DNA from: Alphaproteobacteria bacterium | Lineage (GTDB): Bacteria > Pseudomonadota > Alphaproteobacteria > JANQSM01 | DNA: 7,559 nucleotides | Direction: 5' to 3' | NCBI GenBank assembly: GCA_028284025.1 | Contig: JANQSM010000262.1 | Span: 1-7,559 of the forward strand | Part shown: positions 1 to 6,230 of the stretch, piece after piece | Layout: each line of letters starts with the position of its first letter | Numbering within the stretch: the stretch's first letter is position 1 | Made by a program: the position numbers and the translations under genes | Notes under the pieces: model-generated | Seen by the model: the letters and a program-made list of their open reading frames with translations, nothing else | Database searches by the model: none | What the model was told of the DNA's origin: nothing

Positions 1-499
1 CATCGAAAAAATGGTTGCATTTTATCGTCAAAATCAAGTTGAGCTATTAAAAAATGTTCAGGAGATGCCTTTGTTTCCTGAAGCCATTCAGACACTGGAT
101 ACTTTACAGAAGGAAGGCTGGTTACTGGGGGTAGTCACCAGTAAGGCCAGAAAACCTTTGTTAGAGGTGCTGGACCGTCATCAAATTGATAAATACTTTG
201 TGACTTTGCAAACGCCGGATGATGGTCCCGGAAAACCAGGGCCTGAGCCAGTTCTGGCGGCTATGGCTGAAGTAGCGGGAAACCCGGAGCAAACTTATAT
301 GATTGGAGATACAGAATTTGACATTTTGGCAGGTGCGCGGGCTAATGTTAAAACCATTGGGGTTACCTGGGGGTATCACCCTAAGCCACGCTTGGAGGAG
401 GCCGGAGCAGATTTTATTGTTGATACCTTTGGTGAAATGCAAAACATTATCCTTTCCCCAGACTTGAAATCAAACAGCATGTCACCAAATAAAAGCTAA
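1..499 (+). CDS. HAD-superfamily hydrolase, phosphoglycolate phosphatase-like (5' end cut off)
   Basis: This is the C-terminal part of a haloacid dehalogenase (HAD) phosphatase. The reading frame is open to the left edge (frame from base 2: Ile-Glu-Lys before the Met at 11), so that Met is probably internal. The nucleophile motif DxDGT(L/V), which lies near the N-terminus in this family, is absent and should be upstream of the window. Counting from the Met at 11, motif II is VVTSK (residues 41-45), the motif III lysine is in GPGKPGPEP (K75), and motif IV is GDTEFD (99-104), followed by the usual AGARAN and GVTWGYH segments. This pattern fits subfamily IA enzymes that hydrolyse small phosphate esters using Mg2+. 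The true substrate cannot be read from sequence. From my knowledge of the order, alphaproteobacteria often have RluC pseudouridine synthase, this HAD protein and ATP12 together. Here an AsmA-type gene follows after 18 nt, suggesting one operon. The family is clear; the substrate is uncertain. Confidence 0.88.
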   Translation, partial: IEKMVAFYRQNQVELLKNVQEMPLFPEAIQTLDTLQKEGWLLGVVTSKARKPLLEVLDRHQIDKYFVTLQTPDDGPGKPGPEPVLAAMAEVAGNPEQTYMIGDTEFDILAGARANVKTIGVTWGYHPKPRLEEAGADFIVDTFGEMQNIILSPDLKSNSMSPNKS

Positions 500-517
500 T
501 TATTTAACAGGTATATT

Positions 518-2788
518 ATGGCACAAAGAAAAAAAACTATCTGGCGATATATTCTTGCAGGGTTGCTTGTTCTGATTCTTCTGATCGGTGGCGGGATTTA
601 TTTTTTAATTGATACCCAAAAAATCAAAACCATCATTGAGACCCAAGTTGAAAAAGCTACAGGTCGTGAGTTTGTAATTGATGGTGATTTGAATATTGCG
701 TTCTTTCCCTTGGCGCAGGTCAGTTTATTTGATGTTAAGCTGAAAAATCCGACATGGGCAAAAAAGCCATACCTGGCAGAAATTGACCGTGTGGGCGTGT
801 CATTGAAAATTTTACCATTGCTTTCTGGTAATGTGCAGATTGACACCGTAGACATTGAAAATATCAAAGCAAATCTGGAACAAAATAAGGCAGGTCAAAA
901 GACCTGGGAATTTAAACAGAATGCGGTGCAAGCTGCACCTGCGAAAAGTATAGATGCTTCATCATCGCAAGAGGAAGAAAAAAGTGTTTTGGCGATCAGT
1001 AATCTTGAAATTGATGGGGGTCAGATTGAATATATAGACGCGATCTCAGCAACCACCGTGATAGCAGATCTAGCCACCTTGCAAATGGATTTAAGTGTAG
1101 AAGAAATTGTTGCTGCTTATGGTCAACTGAAACTGAACAAGATTAACCTTGATATGAACCCTGCACAGAGCACAAAAAGTACGGCGATTCTGACCGGTGC
1201 TAAAGTGAATTTTGGGTATGAGGATTCAGTAATTTCTATTAACTCACTTGATGTTGAAAATACTAAAATTACGCACGCAGATACAAAAAAGGGGATGGAT
1301 GCCCAGATAGATCTGAAAGGGTTAGCCGGGGATATCAATATTGCGCCCAGCATTGCATCTACAGGTGAAATGCGGATTAAAGACGGCACAATTAAACTGG
1401 TGGATGCCGGTAACGGAATAGACCTGAAGACACGATTGGATGATGCCAAGGCAGACTTTAATATCGGGAATCAGGAAACTTTAAGCGAAGGATCAGTAAC
1501 TTTAAAAGCAGCTGACCTAAAGTATTCTAAAGACGGAGCAACTGGCTCAACTGTGCTGGAAACCATTCGCGCTACGTACAAATATGTTAATGGTACTGTT
1601 TCTGCCAAAGGAGAAATCAAGGCAAATGATACCGTCGCAAATTATGCTAATGTGGTTTCCGGTATTCTGGTGGAAGCGCCTGTAAAGGCAATCGACATAA
1701 AGTTTGATCTTGACCAGAATCGCCTTGCTTCCACTAAAGGACAACTTGCTTTAGGGGATGTTGTGATCAAATCTGACACGGCAGACTCCCCGGTTAATAA
1801 AGGGCAAGTGACACCTGGGAAATCTTCTTCTGCTCCTTCACAGGGATCAGGACGGTTGTTTTCTACTGATCCAATTGATATTTCCGCCATCCGGAATTTG
1901 AATGCCGATCTTGTATTTAAGGCAGATAAAATCAATTTAAACGATCAAGTATTGATGGACCCACAAGCCAAATTAATTGCTGCGAACAACATTATTGAAC
2001 TGACTGAAACACGTGCAGGCTGGGGGGATGGCGCTTTAAAATCCAGTGCAAGATTAACGACCTCTGATCCGCTTAATTTAGAGTTTAAAGCATCATTGGA
2101 AGGGACGACATTTGCCAGTGTGGCTAAAGCTTTGAACAAATCGACAAGTGTGCAAAACGGGCCGTTACGTCTTTATGTGGATGTCGCTGGGACGGGGAGA
2201 TCACAGGCAGATATCGCACGTACATTAAGAGGAGACGTTAAGCTGGACATAGGGGAAGCCTTATTCACCAGTGAGTATGAAGATTTTTTAGGTAATGATC
2301 TGGTAGGTGCAATCCTGCCAAAAGTGCGCCAGAAAGTATCAGATACAGAAGAAAAAACCCTGCATTGCGTTGTGGCACATCTGCCTGTTAATCAAGGAAT
2401 TGGAAGTTTGCAAACTTTTTTTGTTGATACCAAGCGGTTTAACCTGACCGGTAAAGGAACTGTTGATTTACCTTCTGAGCGACTGAACATAAAAATTACT
2501 CCATTGCCCAAGGATGAAAAATTGTTGGAGATTGCAACTCCGGTGACAATCTCAGGTCCTTTGCAAGACCCTTCTTTTAGTCCAGATACAAAGTCAGTTG
2601 TAACAAAAGCTTTAACCGGTGCGTTGGCTGCCCAAGCCGGTCCTGCAGCGGCAGTACTTGCGCCGTTATTAAATCTGGATACTGCGAAAGGCGCCTTACC
2701 TGTTCCAATTCCGGGGTTGAATACTGGCCAGGAAGAGGCAGTGGAACCTCCAACCTGTGAGGAAATGCGTCAAAAGGTCGGCCTGTGA
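518..2788 (+). CDS. AsmA-family inner-membrane-anchored envelope protein
   Basis: This 756-residue protein has one N-terminal membrane segment (about residues 9-31, after a basic RKK) and a long, beta-rich, low-cysteine region expected in the periplasm. The N-terminal AsmA signature is plain: TGREFVIDGDLNI (48-60), FFPLAQVSLFDVKLKNP (62-78), and the stretch to about residue 130. The C-terminal AsmA block lies at about 548-690, with VAGTGRSQADIARTLRGDV, the HCVVAHLPV cysteine (C617), DLPSERLNIKITPLPKD and ISGPLQDPSFSPD. Two flexible, polar linkers (about 136-157 and 420-448) separate the structured parts. E. coli AsmA is about 617 residues, so this is longer. AsmA-like proteins are linked to outer membrane biogenesis and, by their extended beta-groove folds, to phospholipid transport between the membranes; that role is inferred here. 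The ATG at 518 follows a weak AGG (509-511) at 6 nt and gives a correct membrane anchor. The stop overlaps the ATP12 start. Confidence 0.9.
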   Translation: MAQRKKTIWRYILAGLLVLILLIGGGIYFLIDTQKIKTIIETQVEKATGREFVIDGDLNIAFFPLAQVSLFDVKLKNPTWAKKPYLAEIDRVGVSLKILPLLSGNVQIDTVDIENIKANLEQNKAGQKTWEFKQNAVQAAPAKSIDASSSQEEEKSVLAISNLEIDGGQIEYIDAISATTVIADLATLQMDLSVEEIVAAYGQLKLNKINLDMNPAQSTKSTAILTGAKVNFGYEDSVISINSLDVENTKITHADTKKGMDAQIDLKGLAGDINIAPSIASTGEMRIKDGTIKLVDAGNGIDLKTRLDDAKADFNIGNQETLSEGSVTLKAADLKYSKDGATGSTVLETIRATYKYVNGTVSAKGEIKANDTVANYANVVSGILVEAPVKAIDIKFDLDQNRLASTKGQLALGDVVIKSDTADSPVNKGQVTPGKSSSAPSQGSGRLFSTDPIDISAIRNLNADLVFKADKINLNDQVLMDPQAKLIAANNIIELTETRAGWGDGALKSSARLTTSDPLNLEFKASLEGTTFASVAKALNKSTSVQNGPLRLYVDVAGTGRSQADIARTLRGDVKLDIGEALFTSEYEDFLGNDLVGAILPKVRQKVSDTEEKTLHCVVAHLPVNQGIGSLQTFFVDTKRFNLTGKGTVDLPSERLNIKITPLPKDEKLLEIATPVTISGPLQDPSFSPDTKSVVTKALTGALAAQAGPAAAVLAPLLNLDTAKGALPVPIPGLNTGQEEAVEPPTCEEMRQKVGL
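2774..2777 (+). promoter_or_regulatory. Ribosome binding site fixing the GTG start of the ATP12 gene
   Basis: AAGG lies 7 nt before the GTG at 2785, inside the end of the AsmA coding region. It supports GTG as the start. The GTG shares the sequence GTGA with the AsmA TGA stop (2786-2788), a layout typical of translational coupling. Confidence 0.6.
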
Positions 2789-3498
2789 TAAAAGCAACCA
2801 AATCCTCTCAGCCTTTATTCCAGACTGTTGAAGTAGAAAAGGATAAGGCAGGGGGCTTTTCTATAAGATTGAATGATAATTTACTGACCACGCCTGCTCG
2901 TGCGCCATTTATTTTGCCAACATCTTCCCTGGCCACTTTGATACAGCAGGAATGGGTGGCTCAGACTAATCCGGTAGATCATGATGCCTTGTTTTATAAC
3001 CAGCTTTGTAATGCAGCCATAGATGTCGTCCGCAGTGATAATCCAGATTTTCTATATGAAATTGCCAAATATGCATTGACCGATACCGCGTGTTTTCATT
3101 GTGATCAGCCAGAGGATCTGAAAATTCAGCAGCAAGAAAAACTATCTCCGTTTATAGAAAATGCAGCACAAAAATTTGGCATTCCCTTCGCAATTACGTA
3201 TTCTCTTGAATCTCCCATTTCAGAAGACAACCTTAAATCTTTGTACGCGTATTTAAATCAGAAAGATCCTTTTCGTTTAGCAGGTTTGCAGGCAGCTTGT
3301 CATTTATCCAAATCTTTTATTCTGGCCGTTGCCTTGATGGAGGGTGAGCAATCTGCGGATGATGTGTTTGAATTGTCTCATCTAGAAGAACTTTATAGTC
3401 AGCAGAAATGGGGAGAAGATGCACAAGAAAAAGCATTACTTGATGAGAGGAAAGACCGTTTAAAACAGCTGGAAGTTTTTTTTAAAGCGCTGGACTAG
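2785..3498 (+). CDS. ATP12-family F1-ATPase assembly chaperone
   Basis: This 237-residue protein matches the ATP12 family, which in mitochondria binds the F1 alpha subunit and helps assemble the alpha-beta hexamer of ATP synthase. The bacterial members are alphaproteobacterial and presumed to act likewise in the cytoplasm. Visible family blocks are [14 protein letters not shown] and the following [12 protein letters not shown] (residues 33-60), [22 protein letters not shown] (96-117), the hydrophobic helix [13 protein letters not shown] (175-187) and the C-terminal [17 protein letters not shown] (196-212), where the family normally has an acidic-E...QWG motif. No signal peptide or membrane segment is seen. 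Translation begins at a GTG overlapping the preceding stop by 4 nt. The upstream HAD gene is a frequent neighbour of ATP12 in alphaproteobacteria; the intervening AsmA gene is less expected. The stop codon overlaps that of the opposing lipB gene. Family assignment is strong; the client is inferred. Confidence 0.92.
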   Translation: MIKATKSSQPLFQTVEVEKDKAGGFSIRLNDNLLTTPARAPFILPTSSLATLIQQEWVAQTNPVDHDALFYNQLCNAAIDVVRSDNPDFLYEIAKYALTDTACFHCDQPEDLKIQQQEKLSPFIENAAQKFGIPFAITYSLESPISEDNLKSLYAYLNQKDPFRLAGLQAACHLSKSFILAVALMEGEQSADDVFELSHLEELYSQQKWGEDAQEKALLDERKDRLKQLEVFFKALD

Positions 3499-4142
3499 GT
3501 GAATACCTTATAGAATTCTTCAATTAATACCCGATCTACTTCTGCCATTGTGACAGGATGGCCCAGATCTATAAAAGATGTCACACCATGTTCTTTGATG
3601 CCGCAGGGAACAATACCAGAAAAATGTGTTAAATCTGGTTCAATGTTAAGAGAAATGCCATGAAATGTTACCCATTTTCTAACTCTGACACCAATGGCGG
3701 CAATTTTATCTTCTCGGTGGCCACGGTCTACCCAAATTCCAATGCGTTCAGAGCGACGTTCTCCGGTGATATTAAATCTGTTCAAAGTATTGATAATCCA
3801 TTGCTCCAGAAGGTAAATATAATGTTTTAAATCTGGCGTGCGTTTTTTAAGGTCAATCATGACGTAGGCCACTCGTTGTCCTGGTCCATGGTATGTGTAT
3901 TGCCCACCACGTCCAGCTTTATAGACAGGGAATTTTCTTGCGTCCAGAAGGTCCGTTTCATCTGAACTGGTTCCAGCAGTGTAAAGTGGAGGATGTTCCA
4001 GCAGCCAGATAAGTTCAGGTGCCTTTCCATCAATAATGTCAGCCACGCGCTGCTCCATGATACTCAGAGCCTCTTCGTAAGGCACTGGAGAATCGCTGAT
4101 AATCAGGTCAGGTTTTGTAAGATCTTGTTCTTGCTGTGTCAT
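3495..4142 (-). CDS. lipB: Octanoyl-[acyl carrier protein]:protein N-octanoyltransferase LipB
   Basis: LipB moves the octanoyl group from octanoyl-ACP to a lysine of lipoyl domains (E2 subunits of 2-oxoacid dehydrogenases, and GcvH). LipA then inserts sulfur; lipA is not in this window. The 215-residue product has the full family pattern: [14 protein letters not shown] (46-59), the signature [12 protein letters not shown] (78-89), a lysine in KIAAIGVRV (K146) and a cysteine in [14 protein letters not shown] (C180). K146 and C180 correspond to the catalytic Lys/Cys dyad. FHGISLNI (160-167) is also typical. Length matches the normal 200-240 residues. The ATG at 4142-4140 is preceded by a weak CAGG (4154-4151) at 8 nt. 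It is transcribed towards the ATP12 gene and divergently from tRNA-Leu, so it is probably a single-gene unit. The protein is cytosolic, with no membrane segments. Confidence 0.97.
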   Translation of the reverse strand: MTQQEQDLTKPDLIISDSPVPYEEALSIMEQRVADIIDGKAPELIWLLEHPPLYTAGTSSDETDLLDARKFPVYKAGRGGQYTYHGPGQRVAYVMIDLKKRTPDLKHYIYLLEQWIINTLNRFNITGERRSERIGIWVDRGHREDKIAAIGVRVRKWVTFHGISLNIEPDLTHFSGIVPCGIKEHGVTSFIDLGHPVTMAEVDRVLIEEFYKVFT

Positions 4143-4169
4143 TGTGTTTGCCTGAAAAATATATATAGT
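4142..4169 (+). promoter_or_regulatory. Candidate promoter for tRNA-Leu (and mgtE)
   Basis: TTGTGT (4142-4147), a 16-bp spacer and TATAGT (4164-4169) sit just upstream of the tRNA gene. TAGTAT (4166-4171) with an 18-bp spacer is an alternative -10. Either would start the transcript around 4176-4178, leaving a short 5' leader of about 11-13 nt before the mature tRNA end. With only 46 bp between lipB and the tRNA, the promoter must lie here or inside lipB. Confidence 0.4.
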
Positions 4170-4188
4170 ATGACGAAGAAAAGCTCAA
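4160..4188 (-). promoter_or_regulatory. Candidate promoter for lipB
   Basis: Read on the minus strand there is TTGAGC (4188-4183), a 17-bp spacer, and TATATA (4165-4160). This is a fair sigma-70-type match, placing the transcript start about 10 nt upstream of the lipB ATG. The -10 lies in an AT-rich tract also used by the candidate tRNA promoter on the other strand. The call rests on consensus match and position only. Confidence 0.4.
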
Positions 4189-4275
4189 GCGGGTGTGGCG
4201 GAACCGGTAGACGCGTAACGTTGAGGGCGTTATGGGAGCAATCCCGTGGAGGTTCAAATCCTCTCACCCGCACCA
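4189..4275 (+). tRNA. tRNA-Leu, anticodon GAG, CCA encoded
   Basis: The 87-nt sequence folds as a class II tRNA. The acceptor stem is GCGGGTG (4189-4195) with CACCCGC (4265-4271), then discriminator A and encoded CCA (4273-4275). The D stem is GCG/CGC (4198-4200, 4212-4214) with GG in its loop. The anticodon stem is TAACG/CGTTA (4216-4220, 4228-4232), loop TTGAGGG, anticodon GAG at 4223-4225. A long variable arm with GGGA/TCCC pairing (4234-4237, 4242-4245) follows. The T stem GGAGG/CCTCT (one G-T pair) holds the loop TTCAAAT (4253-4259). The long variable arm, discriminator A and GAG anticodon identify a leucine tRNA that reads CUC and CUU codons. It lies between lipB (opposite strand) and mgtE (same strand). 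Confidence 0.96.
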
Positions 4276-4287
4276 GGCTTTGCCTGG
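4273..4287 (+). other. Short perfect hairpin joining the tRNA CCA end to the mgtE leader
   Basis: CCAGGC (4273-4278) and GCCTGG (4282-4287) are perfect reverse complements around a TTT loop. The 5' arm begins with the tRNA's own CCA. There is no T run after it, so it is not a standard intrinsic terminator. It could mark the tRNA 3' processing boundary or protect the 5' end of the mgtE message after cleavage; both are inferences. Confidence 0.55.
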
Positions 4288-4308
4288 CATGATTAGAGGA
4301 AGCAAAAA

Positions 4309-5694
4309 ATGAACAGCGCTGTACAAGAAGGTTTGGAATCGGAAGAAATTCATGCCCTGTCGTATGAATTAATGCAAGATATTGCTGAGTGTCTGGATTC
4401 TCAAAACAAACGTGCTTTTTCTTCACTTATTAAAGATCTGCAACCGGCAGATCTGGCCGATATTTTGCAAAGTTTGAATCAAAGCCAGCGATTGCAATTT
4501 ATTGCCTATACACCCAAAGAGACGCTGGGTGAGATTTTATCGTGTCTGGATGAAGATGTCCGTGAGAATGTTTTTGACGCCATTGAAAACAAAGATTATG
4601 CCGAAGTCGTTGGACAGCTTTCCAGTGATGATGTCGTTGACCTAATCGAAGACCTGGAACAAGAAGACCAGGAAGAGATTCTAGCCGAGCTTCCCGCCCA
4701 GGAACGGGTGTTGATTGAAGAGTCGCTTTCCTACCCTGAGGAAAGTGCCGGGCGATTAATGCAGCATGAGGTGGCAACGTTGCCTGAGCATTGGAATGTG
4801 GGGAACACCATTGATTTCATGCGTACGGAAACCAGTGTGTTGCCAACAGAGGACTTTTACGATCTGTTCGTCATTGATCCGCAACGCAAAGTATTAGGAA
4901 AAGTTCCGGTATCACGGGTTCTGCGAGAAAAGCGGGATGTTAAAATTGTTGATATCATGAAAACAGATATTAAACAGATTCCTGCACAGACTGATCAGGA
5001 AGATATTGCTCATTTATTTAGAAGCTATGGACTGATGGATGCGCCTGTAGTGGATGAAGGAGGCCGACTTCTGGGCGTGATTACAGTAGATGATATTGTT
5101 CGTGTTATTGATGAAGAAGCAGAAGAAGATTTGATGCGCCTTGGTGGGGTTGCAGCAGATGACTTGTATTCAGCAACTATGAAAACTACTCGGCAAAGGT
5201 TTTCCTGGCTATCGGTGAATTTGTTGACAGCAATTATTGCTTCTTTGGTTATTGCGCAATTTGCCGGGGTGATTGAAAAGATTGTAGCCTTGGCTGTTTT
5301 AATGCCGATTGTGGCCAGCATGGCGGGGAATGCAGGTACGCAAACCTTGACGGTGGCGGTGCGCGCCATTGCCATGCGGGAACTGAATTATAATAATGTT
5401 CGGCGCATCTTGTGGAAAGAAGTGTTGGTTGGACTTATAAACGGGGCATTGTTTGCTGTTTTAACCGGTATTATTACTTTTTTCTGGTTTGATAGCTTTG
5501 TTATTGCCCTATTGATTGGGTGCGCCACCATTATTTCCCTGATTATTGCAAACCTGTTTGGGTTACTCATTCCTTTGGGATTGGCGGAGGCTTCTGTCGA
5601 TCCTGCCATCGCATCAGGGGTATTTTTGACCACTGTTACCGATGTGATCGCATTTTTGTCATTTTTAGGATTGGCGAGCCTTATCCTAATTTAA
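4309..5694 (+). CDS. mgtE: Magnesium transporter MgtE
   Basis: MgtE is a homodimeric, Mg2+-gated Mg2+ channel of the inner membrane. All three parts are present in 461 residues, close to the usual 450. The acidic N-terminal domain covers about 30-135 (LQPADLADILQSL, LSSDDVVDLIEDLEQED). A CBS pair follows: about 140-205 (ESAGRLMQHEVATLP) and about 212-270 (VDIMKTDIKQIPAQTDQEDI, then APVVDEGGRLLGVITVDDIV). The membrane domain has five segments at roughly 299-322, 325-355, 370-394, 397-425 and 432-460. Pore-region motifs are PIVASMAGNAGTQ (333-345) and DPAIASGVFLTTVTD (431-445). D445 matches the conserved last-helix aspartate (D432 in the Thermus protein) that binds Mg2+. The ATG at 4309 follows AGAGGA (4295-4300) by 8 nt. 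The gene lies 33 nt after tRNA-Leu with no clear promoter of its own and no room for an M-box riboswitch, so it probably shares the tRNA promoter. Mg2+ control would then act mainly through protein gating. Confidence 0.96.
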   Translation: MNSAVQEGLESEEIHALSYELMQDIAECLDSQNKRAFSSLIKDLQPADLADILQSLNQSQRLQFIAYTPKETLGEILSCLDEDVRENVFDAIENKDYAEVVGQLSSDDVVDLIEDLEQEDQEEILAELPAQERVLIEESLSYPEESAGRLMQHEVATLPEHWNVGNTIDFMRTETSVLPTEDFYDLFVIDPQRKVLGKVPVSRVLREKRDVKIVDIMKTDIKQIPAQTDQEDIAHLFRSYGLMDAPVVDEGGRLLGVITVDDIVRVIDEEAEEDLMRLGGVAADDLYSATMKTTRQRFSWLSVNLLTAIIASLVIAQFAGVIEKIVALAVLMPIVASMAGNAGTQTLTVAVRAIAMRELNYNNVRRILWKEVLVGLINGALFAVLTGIITFFWFDSFVIALLIGCATIISLIIANLFGLLIPLGLAEASVDPAIASGVFLTTVTDVIAFLSFLGLASLILI

Positions 5695-5715
5695 TTGATT
5701 ATGGCAAACCAATTT

Positions 5716-5726
5716 GATAATATAAT
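5716..5726 (+). promoter_or_regulatory. Candidate -10 region just before the secreted-protein gene
   Basis: GATAAT (5716-5721) runs directly into a perfect TATAAT (5721-5726). From TATAAT the transcript would start at about 5731-5734, at or beside the ATG (5732). From GATAAT it would start near 5728. The -35 is weak: TTGATT (5695-5700) is 15 bp from GATAAT and 20 bp from TATAAT, neither ideal. The region is AT-rich, so a chance match is possible. Confidence 0.4.
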
Positions 5727-5731
5727 TACAA

Positions 5732-6172
5732 ATGAAAACGATATATTCCCTGTTTTTGGTGGTTTTGGGTGTTTTTTCCCTTATTTCTACCCCGGTTTTG
5801 GCACAAGCAGCCTATATTCATGGGAGTGGCTGGACAGTTAGCAGCACTTTTTTTACACCAAATACTCTGCCTGGAGACCCTCCACCAGCAGTAACACCAG
5901 CACCGGAAGCAGAAGATCCATCAGTTGATGAGGCCTGGGATCGTGTCTGGACGCCTATTCAAGATGTCACTGGGGTCGGACGTCCAACTGCAGAAAGTTA
6001 TATTGAAACGTCCACCGATAGATTTATCAGTGATTCTGATGAAATGATGGGTAATGCCCGCGCCTGGAGCGTGATTATCGGGGATTTAGGTTTAGGTCAT
6101 GTCGCCAAGGATGTTGCCAAAGACTGGTTTGTATTTACCACTACTGATGTGCCGCAAAAATTGGCACAATAG
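5732..6172 (+). CDS. Small secreted protein of unknown function
   Basis: I do not recognise this 146-residue protein. It starts with a convincing Sec signal peptide: MKT, a hydrophobic core (about 4-18), then STPVLAQA with likely cleavage after A26 (AQA) or A24 (VLA). The mature part would be about 120 residues in the periplasm or outside. It is not a lipoprotein, as there is no cysteine anywhere. After a Gly/Ser/Thr-rich start comes a proline-rich, acidic linker (43-63: P43, P47, P50-52, P56, P58, P63). Then comes a probably helical part (64-146) containing W69, W73, W112 and W132. No catalytic or metal-binding motif stands out. The signal peptide supports the ATG at 5732, although no Shine-Dalgarno sequence precedes it. 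It sits alone between mgtE (37 nt before) and nadE (58 nt after). It is a real gene by frame, signal peptide and fit between neighbours; function is unknown. Confidence 0.8.
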   Translation: MKTIYSLFLVVLGVFSLISTPVLAQAAYIHGSGWTVSSTFFTPNTLPGDPPPAVTPAPEAEDPSVDEAWDRVWTPIQDVTGVGRPTAESYIETSTDRFISDSDEMMGNARAWSVIIGDLGLGHVAKDVAKDWFVFTTTDVPQKLAQ

Positions 6173-6195
6173 ATTTTTCATAATCATCTCTTCCA

Positions 6196-6223
6196 TTGCA
6201 CATTTTTAAAAAGCGTTTATTTT
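6196..6223 (+). promoter_or_regulatory. Possible promoter for nadE
   Basis: In the 58-nt gap after the secreted-protein gene, TTGCAC (6196-6201) is followed after 16 bp by TATTTT (6218-6223). The -35 is good (TTGCAC against TTGACA, 4 of 6) and the -10 modest (4 of 6). The predicted start at about 6229-6231 would leave almost no leader before the nadE ATG. A start from further upstream by read-through is equally possible. No hairpin plus T-run terminator is seen in this gap. Confidence 0.25.
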
Positions 6224-6230
6224 AAGGGCC

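Noticed and set aside
529..536. A8 run at the start of the AsmA gene as a slippage or phase-variation site
   Set aside because: It encodes the basic residues before the membrane anchor, and the frame is intact; AT-rich genes often have such runs and nothing else points to phase variation.
3465..3498. T8 run (3476-3483) near the end of the ATP12 gene as an intrinsic terminator
   Set aside because: It lies within the coding sequence and no stable stem precedes it. The CAGCTG palindrome at 3465-3470 has no loop, and CAGC/GCTG pairings are only 4 bp.
4189..4275. tRNA-Leu as an integration (att) site of a genomic island
   Set aside because: No integrase gene and no repeat of the tRNA 3' end are seen in the window; the flanks are core genes.
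3993..4292. Plus-strand open frame of about 99 codons across the lipB 5' end and the tRNA
   Set aside because: It runs antisense to lipB and through the whole tRNA-Leu gene, both of which are certain; the predicted protein has no family features.
4276..4308. M-box or other Mg2+ riboswitch before mgtE
   Set aside because: The 33-nt gap after the tRNA is far too short for an M-box, and only one small hairpin is present.
4139..4426. Minus-strand open frame of about 95 codons antisense to the tRNA and mgtE start
   Set aside because: It includes the reverse complement of the tRNA and overlaps well-supported genes. Products of this kind are frequent spurious calls over tRNA genes.
5520..5717. Plus-strand open frame overlapping the end of mgtE
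   Set aside because: It is a shifted reading of the last MgtE helices; the mgtE frame itself is intact to its stop with the conserved TTVTD motif.
5712..5733. Inverted repeat ATTTG/CAAAT flanking the -10 of the secreted-protein gene as an operator
   Set aside because: Only 5 bp per arm in a very AT-rich region, expected by chance.
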